A model generated the notes under the pieces. The model was not told the origin of the DNA. It ran no database searches and worked only from the letters and a program-made list of their open reading frames with translations. The position numbers were made by a program, and so were the translations under genes. Shown here piece after piece: positions 16,501 to 26,100 of a stretch of 36,117 nt of DNA (positions are counted from its first letter, which is position 1; every line of letters begins with the position of its first letter). This DNA is from a virus, in IMG/VR virus record IMGVR_UViG_3300032086_001102, positions 1-36,117 of that record; one strand, 5' to 3'.

Positions 16501-17823
16501 CCTGATGCGTCTCAAGTGAAGAGAAAGGCTTCTATAACGTATTCAGATTACTATTCTGTTGACAGCTCAGTCTTAAACCTAAGCTCTTTTAATCTGTCTC
16601 TTGCAAACTTTAAAGACTTGGCAGTAGAGCACGGCTCTATCAAAGGTCTTGTAGGATACAATCAAGCGCTTTACTTTATACAGGAACGTAGATGTGGTGT
16701 ACTTGCTGTAAATAAAAATGTTATCCAAACAGGTAGTGGAGATGAACTTGTTACCCTAAGCACAAACATCTTAGGAAATGAGAGATACTACTCTGGTGAA
16801 TACGGCTGTGGTGATAACCCTGAGTCTATAGCTCATTACAACGGTAAAGTATTCTTTGCAGATGTAAACTCAGGAGCTGTACTTAGAGTTGACTCAAGCG
16901 GTATATTCCCTATCAGCTCTAGATTTATGTCTTCGTTCTTCAACGATAAGTTTAACACTATCGCCAACGAAAGCTCTCATGCTGTCATCGGTGGTGTAGA
17001 TAAGGATAACAAAGAATACATATTATCATCTAAAGAGATTTCTGGAGAGATGGATGCATTTACCCTGGGCTTCTCTATTGATTCTAATGTTTGGACAACA
17101 TTCTATTCTTTCCAGCCAGAGTCTATAATTAGCTTAAGAGGTAAACTAAACACATTTAGTGGAGGTAGTCTTTGGGAGCACAACGAGGATAACGACAGAA
17201 ACTCTTTTTACGGAGTGTCTGCTGCCACATCAAGAATTAAAGTTATCTCAAGGAAGTCTCAGTCTGCTATTAAGACATACGAAAGTATTTCTTTAGAAGG
17301 TAACAAGCCTTGGGCTGCTGTAGTAACAACAACAGATCAATTAGCATCTATAAACCAAAGTTCTTTTAAAGAAAAAGAAGGTATGTATTACGCTTATATA
17401 CACGGTGCTACTACAACAAGGTCTGGCTCAACAAACATTGATACAACTAAAAGTACAAATGAATTTTTTGGACTAGGTGTTGTGGGTAGTGTATCAAATG
17501 ATACTATCACTTTTAAGAACGATATCAACTCTATGAGCTTCCCTGTCGGAAACAAATCATTCTTATACAAGCTCAATGGAGCTGAACTAGAGGCATTATC
17601 TATAACAGCTAGTAGCGTTTCTGGTGATAAAGAGCTAACTTGTAGTGCAAATGTGACCAACGTAGTTCAGGATGATGTGATAGTGTTGGTTGCCGACTCT
17701 TCTATAGAGGGAGATCAAATAAGAGATTATTACGCTCAGATAGAGCTAAACAAAACAGATACAGAACCTATAGAGTTGTTTGCTGTAAACGCAGTTATAA
17801 CGGACTCTAAGGCACATAATTAA
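13594..17823 (+). CDS. Putative tail nozzle/stabilisation protein
   Basis: 1409 residues. The N terminus (VEMTDALNVRISTEDDGDG, then VVIKNAYGNT) is the pattern of tail nozzle/stabilisation proteins (gp76-like in crAss phages, gp12-like in T7 relatives). The following segments alternate short beta-strand units with Asn/Asp/Gly turns (beta-propeller-like), e.g. VVFFIHNSNNSHSIYQY and DVLVFFNDRESDPKKIN. Later parts include KDLAVEHGSIKGLVGYNQ and YYSGEYGCGDNPESIAHYNGKVFFAD, further propeller-like blades. It sits in the usual place after the connector proteins and before the internal virion proteins. The assignment is by pattern and context. Confidence 0.7.
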   Translation: MAIDKLTPRYLNKDKDERLIKPVEMTDALNVRISTEDDGDGVVIKNAYGNTAKSFNIAPPGGTNTVVGSIAHEQLGIVVFFIHNSNNSHSIYQYSSSTGSSTRVYQDSVLGFTATSHVTGDIIEANNGDVLVFFNDRESDPKKINTTKAITGNYPSKFTTGTDEEKLLFLTVAKQPPLSPPTYNIVNNSALKENRIFNKVYQFAYKYVYEDGEHSALSPYSSLTSSITQLRDGFITESTERFYNQINVFVRNTVADVEKIVVYAREGNTGTFFEIAEKDNVNNNNAVTINFIDDKRGAPLSSTQQNKLYDNVPQKADSQSIVEGRLMYGGYTEGYENVDTTSTLLANYSNKPTRDNFDVAFNGSNLRTIEFDFSDSAFDGTTSEDSRLFINVFWDPKTMNIVNTGGGSLTFSDADFSFIKNDGSAAITSGGGVINAVSNGVYLDAQGIQFRENLDIPSGSSRTDIIDTVYDLYDGTFVEMGFGPTNDGDSIQSLNNNREGNFVGSILFRLDVTKNANTVDIDIVPVTLVMRPNFISHQGAPLQVLSYEEIEVNIQTGKTISNGSAVLYKGSNFLGSLKGESKCFKSGSSHSLGIVYYDDRNRSTGVQELGDVFVNSLNDRTDEDSLYGPASVVMRLDHDPPSFAKKWAPVYVGKGNTESKLMYTISGAFVPYRNDGSAFFLSGKRKIYVSLNSLFNKEESYTKSMKAEMAYAFNAGDKLRIIDYNDGSKSTAVFNIIDYVTLDDGPDNPIYNELNKASKYATTGDFLVIEENEDATGFTVSDINDDDSNWFKQCLVEIFNNQSKVETNIYYEIGTAYDVTSGAHEDDRTATTLDLTITVSSSGDLEGNTATRVFKGDSIVVGSNTITIGNVYKEGSTYYFYASDKSVTPLGVASYTDATVSGTEKVIEITQGDAYFRLRNCFTSVTQINRRNFRTFLVQNSVTRFVESYSVSDFFVSESSSIGRPISYIPDASQVKRKASITYSDYYSVDSSVLNLSSFNLSLANFKDLAVEHGSIKGLVGYNQALYFIQERRCGVLAVNKNVIQTGSGDELVTLSTNILGNERYYSGEYGCGDNPESIAHYNGKVFFADVNSGAVLRVDSSGIFPISSRFMSSFFNDKFNTIANESSHAVIGGVDKDNKEYILSSKEISGEMDAFTLGFSIDSNVWTTFYSFQPESIISLRGKLNTFSGGSLWEHNEDNDRNSFYGVSAATSRIKVISRKSQSAIKTYESISLEGNKPWAAVVTTTDQLASINQSSFKEKEGMYYAYIHGATTTRSGSTNIDTTKSTNEFFGLGVVGSVSNDTITFKNDINSMSFPVGNKSFLYKLNGAELEALSITASSVSGDKELTCSANVTNVVQDDVIVLVADSSIEGDQIRDYYAQIELNKTDTEPIELFAVNAVITDSKAHN

Positions 17824-17829
17824 AATACG

Positions 17830-17837
17830 TAAATTTG
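17830..17837 (+). promoter_or_regulatory. Promoter -7 box close to the ATG
   Basis: TAAATTTG fits TAnnTTTG and ends 4 bases before the ATG at 17842, the same layout as at 7145, implying a leaderless mRNA for the internal-protein operon. No upstream element is clear. Confidence 0.5.
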
Positions 17838-17841
17838 CAAT

Positions 17842-18753
17842 ATGGATCCAATCACTACTTCACTTCTTGTAGCACAGGGCATAGCCGGTCTAGGTAAGAC
17901 TGGCTACGGCATGTACCAACAAAGGGCTGGTAAAAGAGCACTGGCTGGTGTACAGGAAGCTTCAAGAATGAAGCCTGGAGAATACGCTGAAATGCTAAGA
18001 GAGGCAAAGAAAGGCCAAGCTGTGCAAAACAGGATTGATGAAATCAATAGAAGCTTAGCTACTTCTAATGAAGCTCTACAGCAATCTGGTTCAAGAGCTG
18101 TTATTGGAGGTATCGGCAAAGTTACACAAGCTGGTGCAAGCGCCAAGAATCAATTGCTAGCACAACAACAGCAAGATATCATGCGAGCTTTGGGTGCTTC
18201 AGCTATGGGTTCTGAAAGAAAGATAATGCGAGACACACAGCGTGAGATGCAAGAAACTCGTTTAGCACAAGCTGCTATAAACGCAGGTGTTCAGAATACC
18301 GTTAGCGGTTTATCAGATTTAGGTGCAACAGCAGGTTATGCTTTAGCATTATCTAAAAGCAAAGGTGAAGGCGAAGGTGATAGTAAAGCATTGGCTAACG
18401 CAAGAAGAGCTACTAGATTAGCTCAAGAAGGCATTAGATCAGACATAGAGCGATTTGAGCAACCAGGTGGAATACCAAGCGTAGATGATTCTTTGCAGTT
18501 CCCTGAATTAAGCTTAGATGGACTTGAGGATATTGAAGCTATTGATGACGATCTAGAAGAGTTTTACAATGGAGGTATGGTTACAGACGGGCCTTTCAAC
18601 CACGATACAAATCCAATTTACATGGTACAGGGAGGTAAAATGGTAGGTGAAATGACAGGTGGTGAATATGTGTTGAATCCAAGTCAAGCAAAAGCTATAT
18701 CAAAAGAGTCTAAATATTTTAGAAATCTGTTAAAACAAAAAAGATTTAAGTAA
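17842..18753 (+). CDS. Putative internal virion protein 1
   Basis: 303 residues. The N terminus (TTSLLVAQGIAGLGKTGYGMY) is hydrophobic and Gly-rich, followed by a long Ala/Gln-rich helical stretch to ~residue 150; this resembles T7 gp14-type internal proteins. The C terminus has an acidic linker, then YNGGMVTDGP and YMVQGGKMVGEMTGGEYVLN, a pattern seen at the end of some phage ejection and tail proteins (GEYVLNPSQA). It is the first of three consecutive large genes that fit the gp14-gp15-gp16 ejection-protein layout of podoviruses. It is coupled to the next gene by TAATG. Confidence 0.6.
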   Translation: MDPITTSLLVAQGIAGLGKTGYGMYQQRAGKRALAGVQEASRMKPGEYAEMLREAKKGQAVQNRIDEINRSLATSNEALQQSGSRAVIGGIGKVTQAGASAKNQLLAQQQQDIMRALGASAMGSERKIMRDTQREMQETRLAQAAINAGVQNTVSGLSDLGATAGYALALSKSKGEGEGDSKALANARRATRLAQEGIRSDIERFEQPGGIPSVDDSLQFPELSLDGLEDIEAIDDDLEEFYNGGMVTDGPFNHDTNPIYMVQGGKMVGEMTGGEYVLNPSQAKAISKESKYFRNLLKQKRFK

Positions 18754-20120
18754 TGTCGGATTTCGTACCAAGCACTATAATTAAAACACCAGACTTCCTG
18801 GGCATGGCTCAACAACGTCAGGCTCAGATGAAGAAGCAGAAAGCTGCTACGTATAATTATATCAATGAATACAAGCAGACTGGGGAGAATTACCTAGAGG
18901 GCTTCATCCCTGCTGTACAAACACAGTGGAACCAAGTAGAACAGGCAATGCGTGGTGTCGCTGCTGATGACAATGTATCTACAAGACGTGCGCTAGACAA
19001 CGCCTACGCTAACTATTCAAGAGTAGCTGGTAAGGCTCAGTTCCTTACAGAGAATTACTACACAAACACCTCTGCGTTTAGAAGCGACCCTTCTTCTTTT
19101 GGTATGAGCTTTGACGAGTACGACCAAACATCTCAAGCATATAGATACACACCTCAAACAGCAAACAGTTTGTTGGCCTTGGATGAGTATGTTGTACCAC
19201 AGCGTAGAGAGTTTGAAATTAATGCTCCAGATGTAACAGCAGATAGAATATTTAGCCAACTTCAAAATCGTATAGACACTGAGTTCACAAATCCAAATAC
19301 AGGTCAGGTGGATATGGCTAGAGCTGTTGAAGCTGCTGAAGAGATATTAAACATGACTGTAAACTTCTCTCCAGAAAATGTAGAGATGGCTACGGTATGG
19401 GGCGGTATTGACTACGGTCTTATTGGAGATGAAAATCAAATACGCAACGAACAGCAATTGCAGTTCATATTAGGACAACCAGATGAATCAAAAGGTGAGT
19501 TCTTGAACCGATATAATAATGCTGTAGTTAAAAACTTTATTGATAGATTACCAAGAGTCGGTGATGTCAAAACTCAAGCAGGTAAGGCTTCACAAGAGTA
19601 TGCTGGTATGACTGGATACCGTGTTCCTAACCTAATGGTTTACGGTTCTCGCGATCCTTTATCAGAGGATGTAACAGCATTCCCTATCCCTGAAAATGAC
19701 CAGATTGAAACTTCTATGAAGTATGATAACGTCACAGATGCTCAGGGTAGAGCCAAAGAACTACGTGAGGATATCACAGAGGTTATGGTTGATGCTGACG
19801 GACAAGTACTTGTAAAAGTACAAGGTAACTTTAAGGATAAGAATGGAAGCAAGCTCCCTGCACAAGCAATAGCTATTATAGGTAATATACCTGGAATAGA
19901 GTCAAACCGTGATGTATACACAACTGTACGTCCTGCTACAGCGGCTGAGATGACGAGACTAAACAACGCTCCGGGATTGGGTGATGTGTTTAAGAAATTG
20001 GTATCTGGTAATTTAGATGTATCTGTTGATGTAGTTAACCCTCTGGGAATCACACCTCAAAATTCCGTACCTTCGTCAAACAGTAATCCGCTAGGTTTGA
20101 ATCTACCACAACAACCTTAA
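18753..20120 (+). CDS. Putative internal virion protein 2
   Basis: 455 residues; no family recognised. The first ~110 residues are helical and Gln/Lys-rich (MAQQRQAQMKKQKAATYNYI), the middle is mixed, and the C terminus is a Pro/Asn/Ser-rich tail (PSSNSNPLGLNLPQQP). The position between a gp14-like gene and the giant polyvalent protein suggests an internal, DNA-ejection-related virion protein. It starts at the upstream stop (TAATG). Confidence 0.55.
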   Translation: MSDFVPSTIIKTPDFLGMAQQRQAQMKKQKAATYNYINEYKQTGENYLEGFIPAVQTQWNQVEQAMRGVAADDNVSTRRALDNAYANYSRVAGKAQFLTENYYTNTSAFRSDPSSFGMSFDEYDQTSQAYRYTPQTANSLLALDEYVVPQRREFEINAPDVTADRIFSQLQNRIDTEFTNPNTGQVDMARAVEAAEEILNMTVNFSPENVEMATVWGGIDYGLIGDENQIRNEQQLQFILGQPDESKGEFLNRYNNAVVKNFIDRLPRVGDVKTQAGKASQEYAGMTGYRVPNLMVYGSRDPLSEDVTAFPIPENDQIETSMKYDNVTDAQGRAKELREDITEVMVDADGQVLVKVQGNFKDKNGSKLPAQAIAIIGNIPGIESNRDVYTTVRPATAAEMTRLNNAPGLGDVFKKLVSGNLDVSVDVVNPLGITPQNSVPSSNSNPLGLNLPQQP

Positions 20121-20135
20121 GAAAAGACATTAAGT

Positions 20136-23100
20136 ATGCCTAATGAAAAGCTATCTATACAAGACTTCGCTGCTCAAATTAAAGCAAAATATCCAGAGTA
20201 TAAAGATTACGATGACACTGTACTTACGGAAGCTATTTTAGATAAGTACCCTGTATATCAAGGTCAAGTAGATTACGCTCCAAAAAAAAAAGAAGTTACT
20301 CCTTCACCATCTTTGGGTGGAGAGTCAGTATCAGTCGCTGAGGTTGAAGAAGCTCCTAACCCTATTTGGGGAAAAATTAAAGAGCTTGATGCTGCATTTG
20401 GTAGAGCTATAGCTCATGCACCTATTCTTGGTGAGCTTGTAGCTGGTTCGGACAGACTTGTTTCAGGTCTTCTTGACTACACCAACATGACCCTTGACTA
20501 CATGATGGCAGCTCAGGTTCCTAGTGCTGCGCCATTCAAGGAAAAATTAGAATTCGTTCAAAGTTCAACAGGTGATAATGTTCTTGATCGCCTGGCTGAC
20601 GGTTGGTCTAACAATGCAGACTACATACGTGAGACACGTAACCTGTCTGCTGGTATATCTAAAGAAGATGCAGAGAAAGGTATAGTCGGACTTTTAGGTC
20701 AAGGTGACTATGGTAAAGCAGCTTTCCTAACACTTAGTGGTGCTACAGAAGCTGTTCCTTCTATTGCTTTAGCGGCAAGTACAGGTCTAGCTCCTGTGAG
20801 TCTTAGTGCTGCTGGTAGCAAATACCGTGAGATTGAAGACAACCCGATCTACTCTCCAGTAGAGAAGTTTCTTTTCGCTAATGCTTCAGGTCTTGTAGAA
20901 GGCTTATCAGAGATGATGGGTGGTGGGGACCTTCGTGCAATGCAGAAAATACTAGGTAACAAGCAAGCTCTTGATGCATACAGAAACGCATTCATAAACA
21001 CAGCTAAAAAGAGCGACCTATACATCCAGATGGGTAAGGCCGGTCTTGAAGAAGGTTTTGAAGAAGCTATCGTAGCATCATTTGATGAAGCTGTTGCATC
21101 TATCAAAGAAGGACGTCCTGTAAACTACAACAGAATTGCTGACGACTTTCTAGTAGGTATGACTGCCGGTGGTGGTACCATGGTAACAGCTAATGGGTTG
21201 AGTGCTCGTGGTTCCTTAAAGAATGAGAAAGCTCGTGCTAAAAGAGCGCAGGAGATAAACGACTTAAAACAAAAGAAGTCTGAAGCTACACCTGAGGAAG
21301 CAGTCAGTATTGACAATATGATCAAAAAGAATGTATCAGCTATGCGTACATTGATTGATCAGGATGCAGAATTCTTCAGCACATTCTCTAAAGAAGATCA
21401 GGAAAGAATAAGAGCTATTGACCAACAGCTAAACGATATTGAAAAGGCAAGAGCCCTTGCTCCTGATGGTGAGATTAAGTTTTTGCTACAGTCACAATCT
21501 TTAGAGCTTTATGCAGAGAAAGAGAAGATTGAGTCTAAGTACCGTAGCGAAGAAGAGAACAATATTACAGCAAACGCTAGTCAAGAGGAGCTTGATGAGA
21601 TAAGAAGAGTTGAGGCTACTATTATTGATAAAAAGCAAAGACTAGAGAACACAGAGTCTGAAACAACCAAAGAGGTAATTCAGTCTCAGATAGATGCCCT
21701 TCAGTTAGAGCTTGACGGTAAAAAGAAAGAGGTTTTAGGTAGAGTCGCCCCTAAGCAAGAGGCTGCGCCTAAGCAAGAGTTCACACCTGAAGAAGAGCCA
21801 GCACCTGTTACTGTTGATTTAGAGGTACCTAAAGATGCACAACCTGCAAACTTTGAAGACCTAATGTCTGGTCGTGTAACGATTAAGACTCCTTCTGGTA
21901 AAACAGAAATGGGTAGAATCATTGATGAAGGTAACGGAAAGATGTCTGTGCGTACTGATGAGGGTAACATCATAGAGGTAGGCAACATTGAAGATCTAAA
22001 AGGCGTAGAAGCTAGCACATTAGGTTTAGCTAAAGCTGAGGAGATTGTATCAATTGAAGGCAATGAAATCACCGTACGTGGTCAACAATATACTAACAAC
22101 TATAGCGACCCTCTGGCTGCGATTAATCGTGATGAAGATGGTAATATTCAGTCTGTTACTTTGGATGCAGCAGACGGCACTAAACGTACTTTTAGAGGCA
22201 CAGCTGGTGACGAGATTGCGTACAACATTATACTGTCTCAGTACTCTGAAGCGGAGCTGGAACAAGAACTAGAAAATTTAGCACAACAAGATGAAGAAAC
22301 AAACACAGAACTTGCCCCGACTCCAGAAGCTGAAGTCGCTCCCGCTCCAGAAACAGCTACAGATACTGAGCAAGCTCCAGAACAAGAGCCTGAGCCAGAA
22401 GCAGCTCCAGAGCCTGAAGTAAAGCCTGAACCAGAAGTAACACCTGAGCAAGAAGCAGCTCCAGAGCCTGAGGCTAAGCAAGATGTTGCACCTGATACTG
22501 ACATTAAACCAGCATTCTCAAGCTGGTCTGAACATGTAGACTATTTTAAAAAAAACCCTGACGCTAGAAAAAGAATAGACGGACCTGTTTTCCCTAAGAG
22601 CTATGGATTAGATATGTCTCCTAAGGTTGAGGTATACCCTAACGGAACGTACAACATTGAAGTTTCTTATAGCGTAAGAAGAAAAGGAGAAGCTTGGGGG
22701 TCTAGCACTTTAGGGATGCTAGAAAATTATTTGAAGGGTCTTCCTTTTGCAGAAGCTCTAGACGAAGCTTTTAATAATATTGAGAACTCTATTTTCAGAA
22801 CAAGCACTCCTGTATATACAGAAAAAGAAATTGCTAAGATCATAAGCATAATTGAGAATTGGCAAAAACAAACTCTTGCTGATAACGAGTTTACCAAACC
22901 GAAAGAGTCATCTACCAAAACAGATGCTGTAGATACAGATATGGCAAGCAGATTTGAAGCCAGCGGTGATATGACTAGCGGTAACCCCAATGTACAGTGG
23001 AAGAACGAAGAGGACTTCTACTCTCAAGTAAACAGAGGTACAGGGATGTCCGATGATTTCAGAAAGCAAGTAGCTGTTGCAGCTGTTATTAATTCAGCTA

Positions 23101-26100
23101 AGAGAGATAAAGCAATACTTGACGGCAAAAAACCTGTTTCAAACAACGAGCTTGTTAACAAGCCTCTTGACAGTATAGAAAGGTTTAGAACCGTAGGCAA
23201 GCAGGGCAAGATAGAATACTTCGCTGGTAGAGAAATGAGCCCAGGAAAGGGATGGAAAGCTATATACGGAATGCCTTTAGCGTCCAGAATAGTAGACACG
23301 GAAGACGTGTTGGTTAAAGCCGGGTTGAAAGAAGAGAAATCTACAGCTGCTCCTGAGATAAAGAAATCTGATGTAGAAAAGATACTTAAGGGTAGATATC
23401 ACTCATTCCAAAAAACAGAAGAGGTTTTAGGTAAGCTGGTTTCCAGAGATCAATCATTTACAGATGGTGGTAAAATAGTTCAAGAGACTTTTGAGAAAGC
23501 TACCATACAACAGATACTAGCCAACGATGGATCAAGAGTTGAGCGACTACTTGATAAAAACGGTAATCCTATAGGTGACCCTCTAATCAATATCAGATTA
23601 GACTCTGAGGACATGAAGAAGTTCCTTGAAGGACAGTCTGGTAATATGTTTAGCATTACAGATAAGCAGATTACAGAAATATTCAGAAAGAAGCTTCAAA
23701 GTGGTGCTAAGCCTGCGCTAGAAGCAGCTCCATCTAAACCAGAGAAAAAATCAGAGTCTAAGAAAAAACCTATACCTAGTAAGCAGGACATCATTGATGC
23801 TGAACGTCACACTCCTCTAAGCTTAAATTCAGACGCTAACGTAAAGAACATAAAAGATATCGTCAAGTTCGGTATTGGCGTGATGATAGAGTCTGATAAA
23901 GAAGGCGCTAAAAAGAAAAAGTTCTTTAAGCATTCAAACCCAAAAACTAAATATGGTTTAGTAGGTCCAGGATTCAAGCAGAATGATATTCAAGAGGTGA
24001 AGAAAGTAATTATTGAGTTCGTTCAAGGATATAACTCAATGATCAACAGCATGCCAGAGGAAGCTAGACCTAAGGATATGCTTATTGATTCTCGTAAGAA
24101 GGCTATTGATGCTATTAAATCTTACGTAAAAGACAAGACATATCCTGTTGGTGTAAACAAGATATTGTACGACACTGTAACCATTGGTGATGTGAGCAAG
24201 GTGCTAACCTTTGCTGATGCTATCAAACAGATGGATGATAGCGAATTCGCTAAGCTTAAAAACTATACAGAAAAGTCTGACAAGAAATCAGGAGCTAAGC
24301 CAACTGTTATCGCTGGTGTAAAGCTAACAGATGAAGAGGCTAAGCGTGCTGCCGGTTATACTGTACCTGCTGAAGATTTAAAGAACTTCTTTGTTACAAA
24401 AAAGGGAGAACCTTTTACAGTTCCTAACAAAGAATGGTGGGAGGTCGCTAAAAAAATAATGAACCTAGGCGCTGGTGTAAGCGTAAGACTAGATATTTAC
24501 GAAGGTGGGTTTGATAAGAATCCAAAGAGAAAGCGTACAAAAGACGCACCTAAAACAATACATATACACGGAGGAGATAAAAACGCTGCAAAAAGCGTAA
24601 AGGATGTATTGGAATTTAAATACAAGGGTTTAAAAGGTGTGGAAGCTATATCAGAACTAGAAGAAGACTTCTTCTTTAAGCTAGCGAATCCATGGATTGA
24701 AAGAATTGAATCAAAAGGAAAAGTAAAGAAATTCAAACCAGAGACAGTTGGTCAAGTCAAGTGGGGTAATAACGGTATGTACGGCTTTGATTTGATAACC
24801 AAAGCAAGAGCTTTTGACGCTCTAAGCAAAGGCAAACCTGCTAAAAAACTAGTTCTTGATGGATACGAATCTGACAACTTTAGTGATTACGCTACAGAGA
24901 GTCTTCTACCTAAAGACATTAAAGACCTAAAAGCCGAAGGCTTTGATGTAGAGAAGGAGTATGTATCTGCTGTAGCTAAAGCATTTAACGAAACAGAAGA
25001 AGCTGTACGCAAAGCATTAGGGTTTGATGCTATCACTGATGACTCTGAGGTTGTTGCTGTTAAGTATCCAAAGACCGAAGAGTTAACTGGAGCTGACGTT
25101 GCACCTTCTGGTGCTTACACTGATCAAAAAACTCAGACTGTAAACAGCAAAGAGGTAGGTCCTGTGAAGTTTAAGAGCTCAATGGTATCTAAGAACAAGA
25201 CAGGCGAGCTTACCATACAGCAAAGAATATACGAGGAGAACGATACCTTTAATCTTACCGGTCCAGAGACTATAAAAGGTCCTGAAGATGTAGCTTTCTT
25301 GTTACGTCACCTTGAGTCTGCGGCATCTGAGAATGCATTCTTGGTTATCGCTAATAAGGATGGTGACTATAAAACTATTTGGTTAGGTACGGGTACTCAA
25401 AACTCTCAGTCTATTGATCCGTTAGAAATAGCAGCAAGTATTGATTCTGCTAGATATGATCTAAAAGGTGATGAAGTATTCGTTTACTTTGTTCACAACC
25501 ACCCTTCAGGTAACCTGTCTTCAAGTCCGGGAGACAAGGCAGTATTCGCTAAGCTGGAGACATACGTCAATACATTGAAAGGAGTTACACTGATGGACGG
25601 AATAATCGTGAACCTGGACAGTGGACAGTTTACTACTTTTAATAGCCGTAGAAACACAGACACGCCAGACGTTCGTAAAACAAAAGATTTAATACCGGCG
25701 CCTGTATACTCTTTTTCAAGAAAAGAGGTTTACGTACCTGCTTCAGAAAGGGTTGGTATATTGAGCTCTGATGCTATCTCTAAGTTCATGACGAACATCA
25801 AGGTTAAGAATACAAATAAGATAGGCCACATTGTTCTTGATCAATCTTTTTCAATAACTTATTTCGCATTCGTAAAACCTAATATATCTGGAGCTGAGTG
25901 GGCTAGAACCATGGCTGCTGACATTGGTAGACACGGTAAAGCTGTTGTCGTAGTCGGGCCATCGTCAGAAAGCAGTAAAGTACAAGCAGCTGTAAACGCT
26001 TTAAAAAAGATGCAGCTTAATGCACAGGTACTTGACTCATCGGTTAATGCTGCCAACCTACGTACTGACGAGCCTACTGTGGATTACGTAATTCTTGAGG

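Noticed and set aside
22045-22504. ORFs in other frames of the giant gene over the Pro/Glu linker
   Set aside because: They arise from the repetitive CCAGAG-type codons of the linker and have Ser/Gly/Cys-rich low-complexity products.
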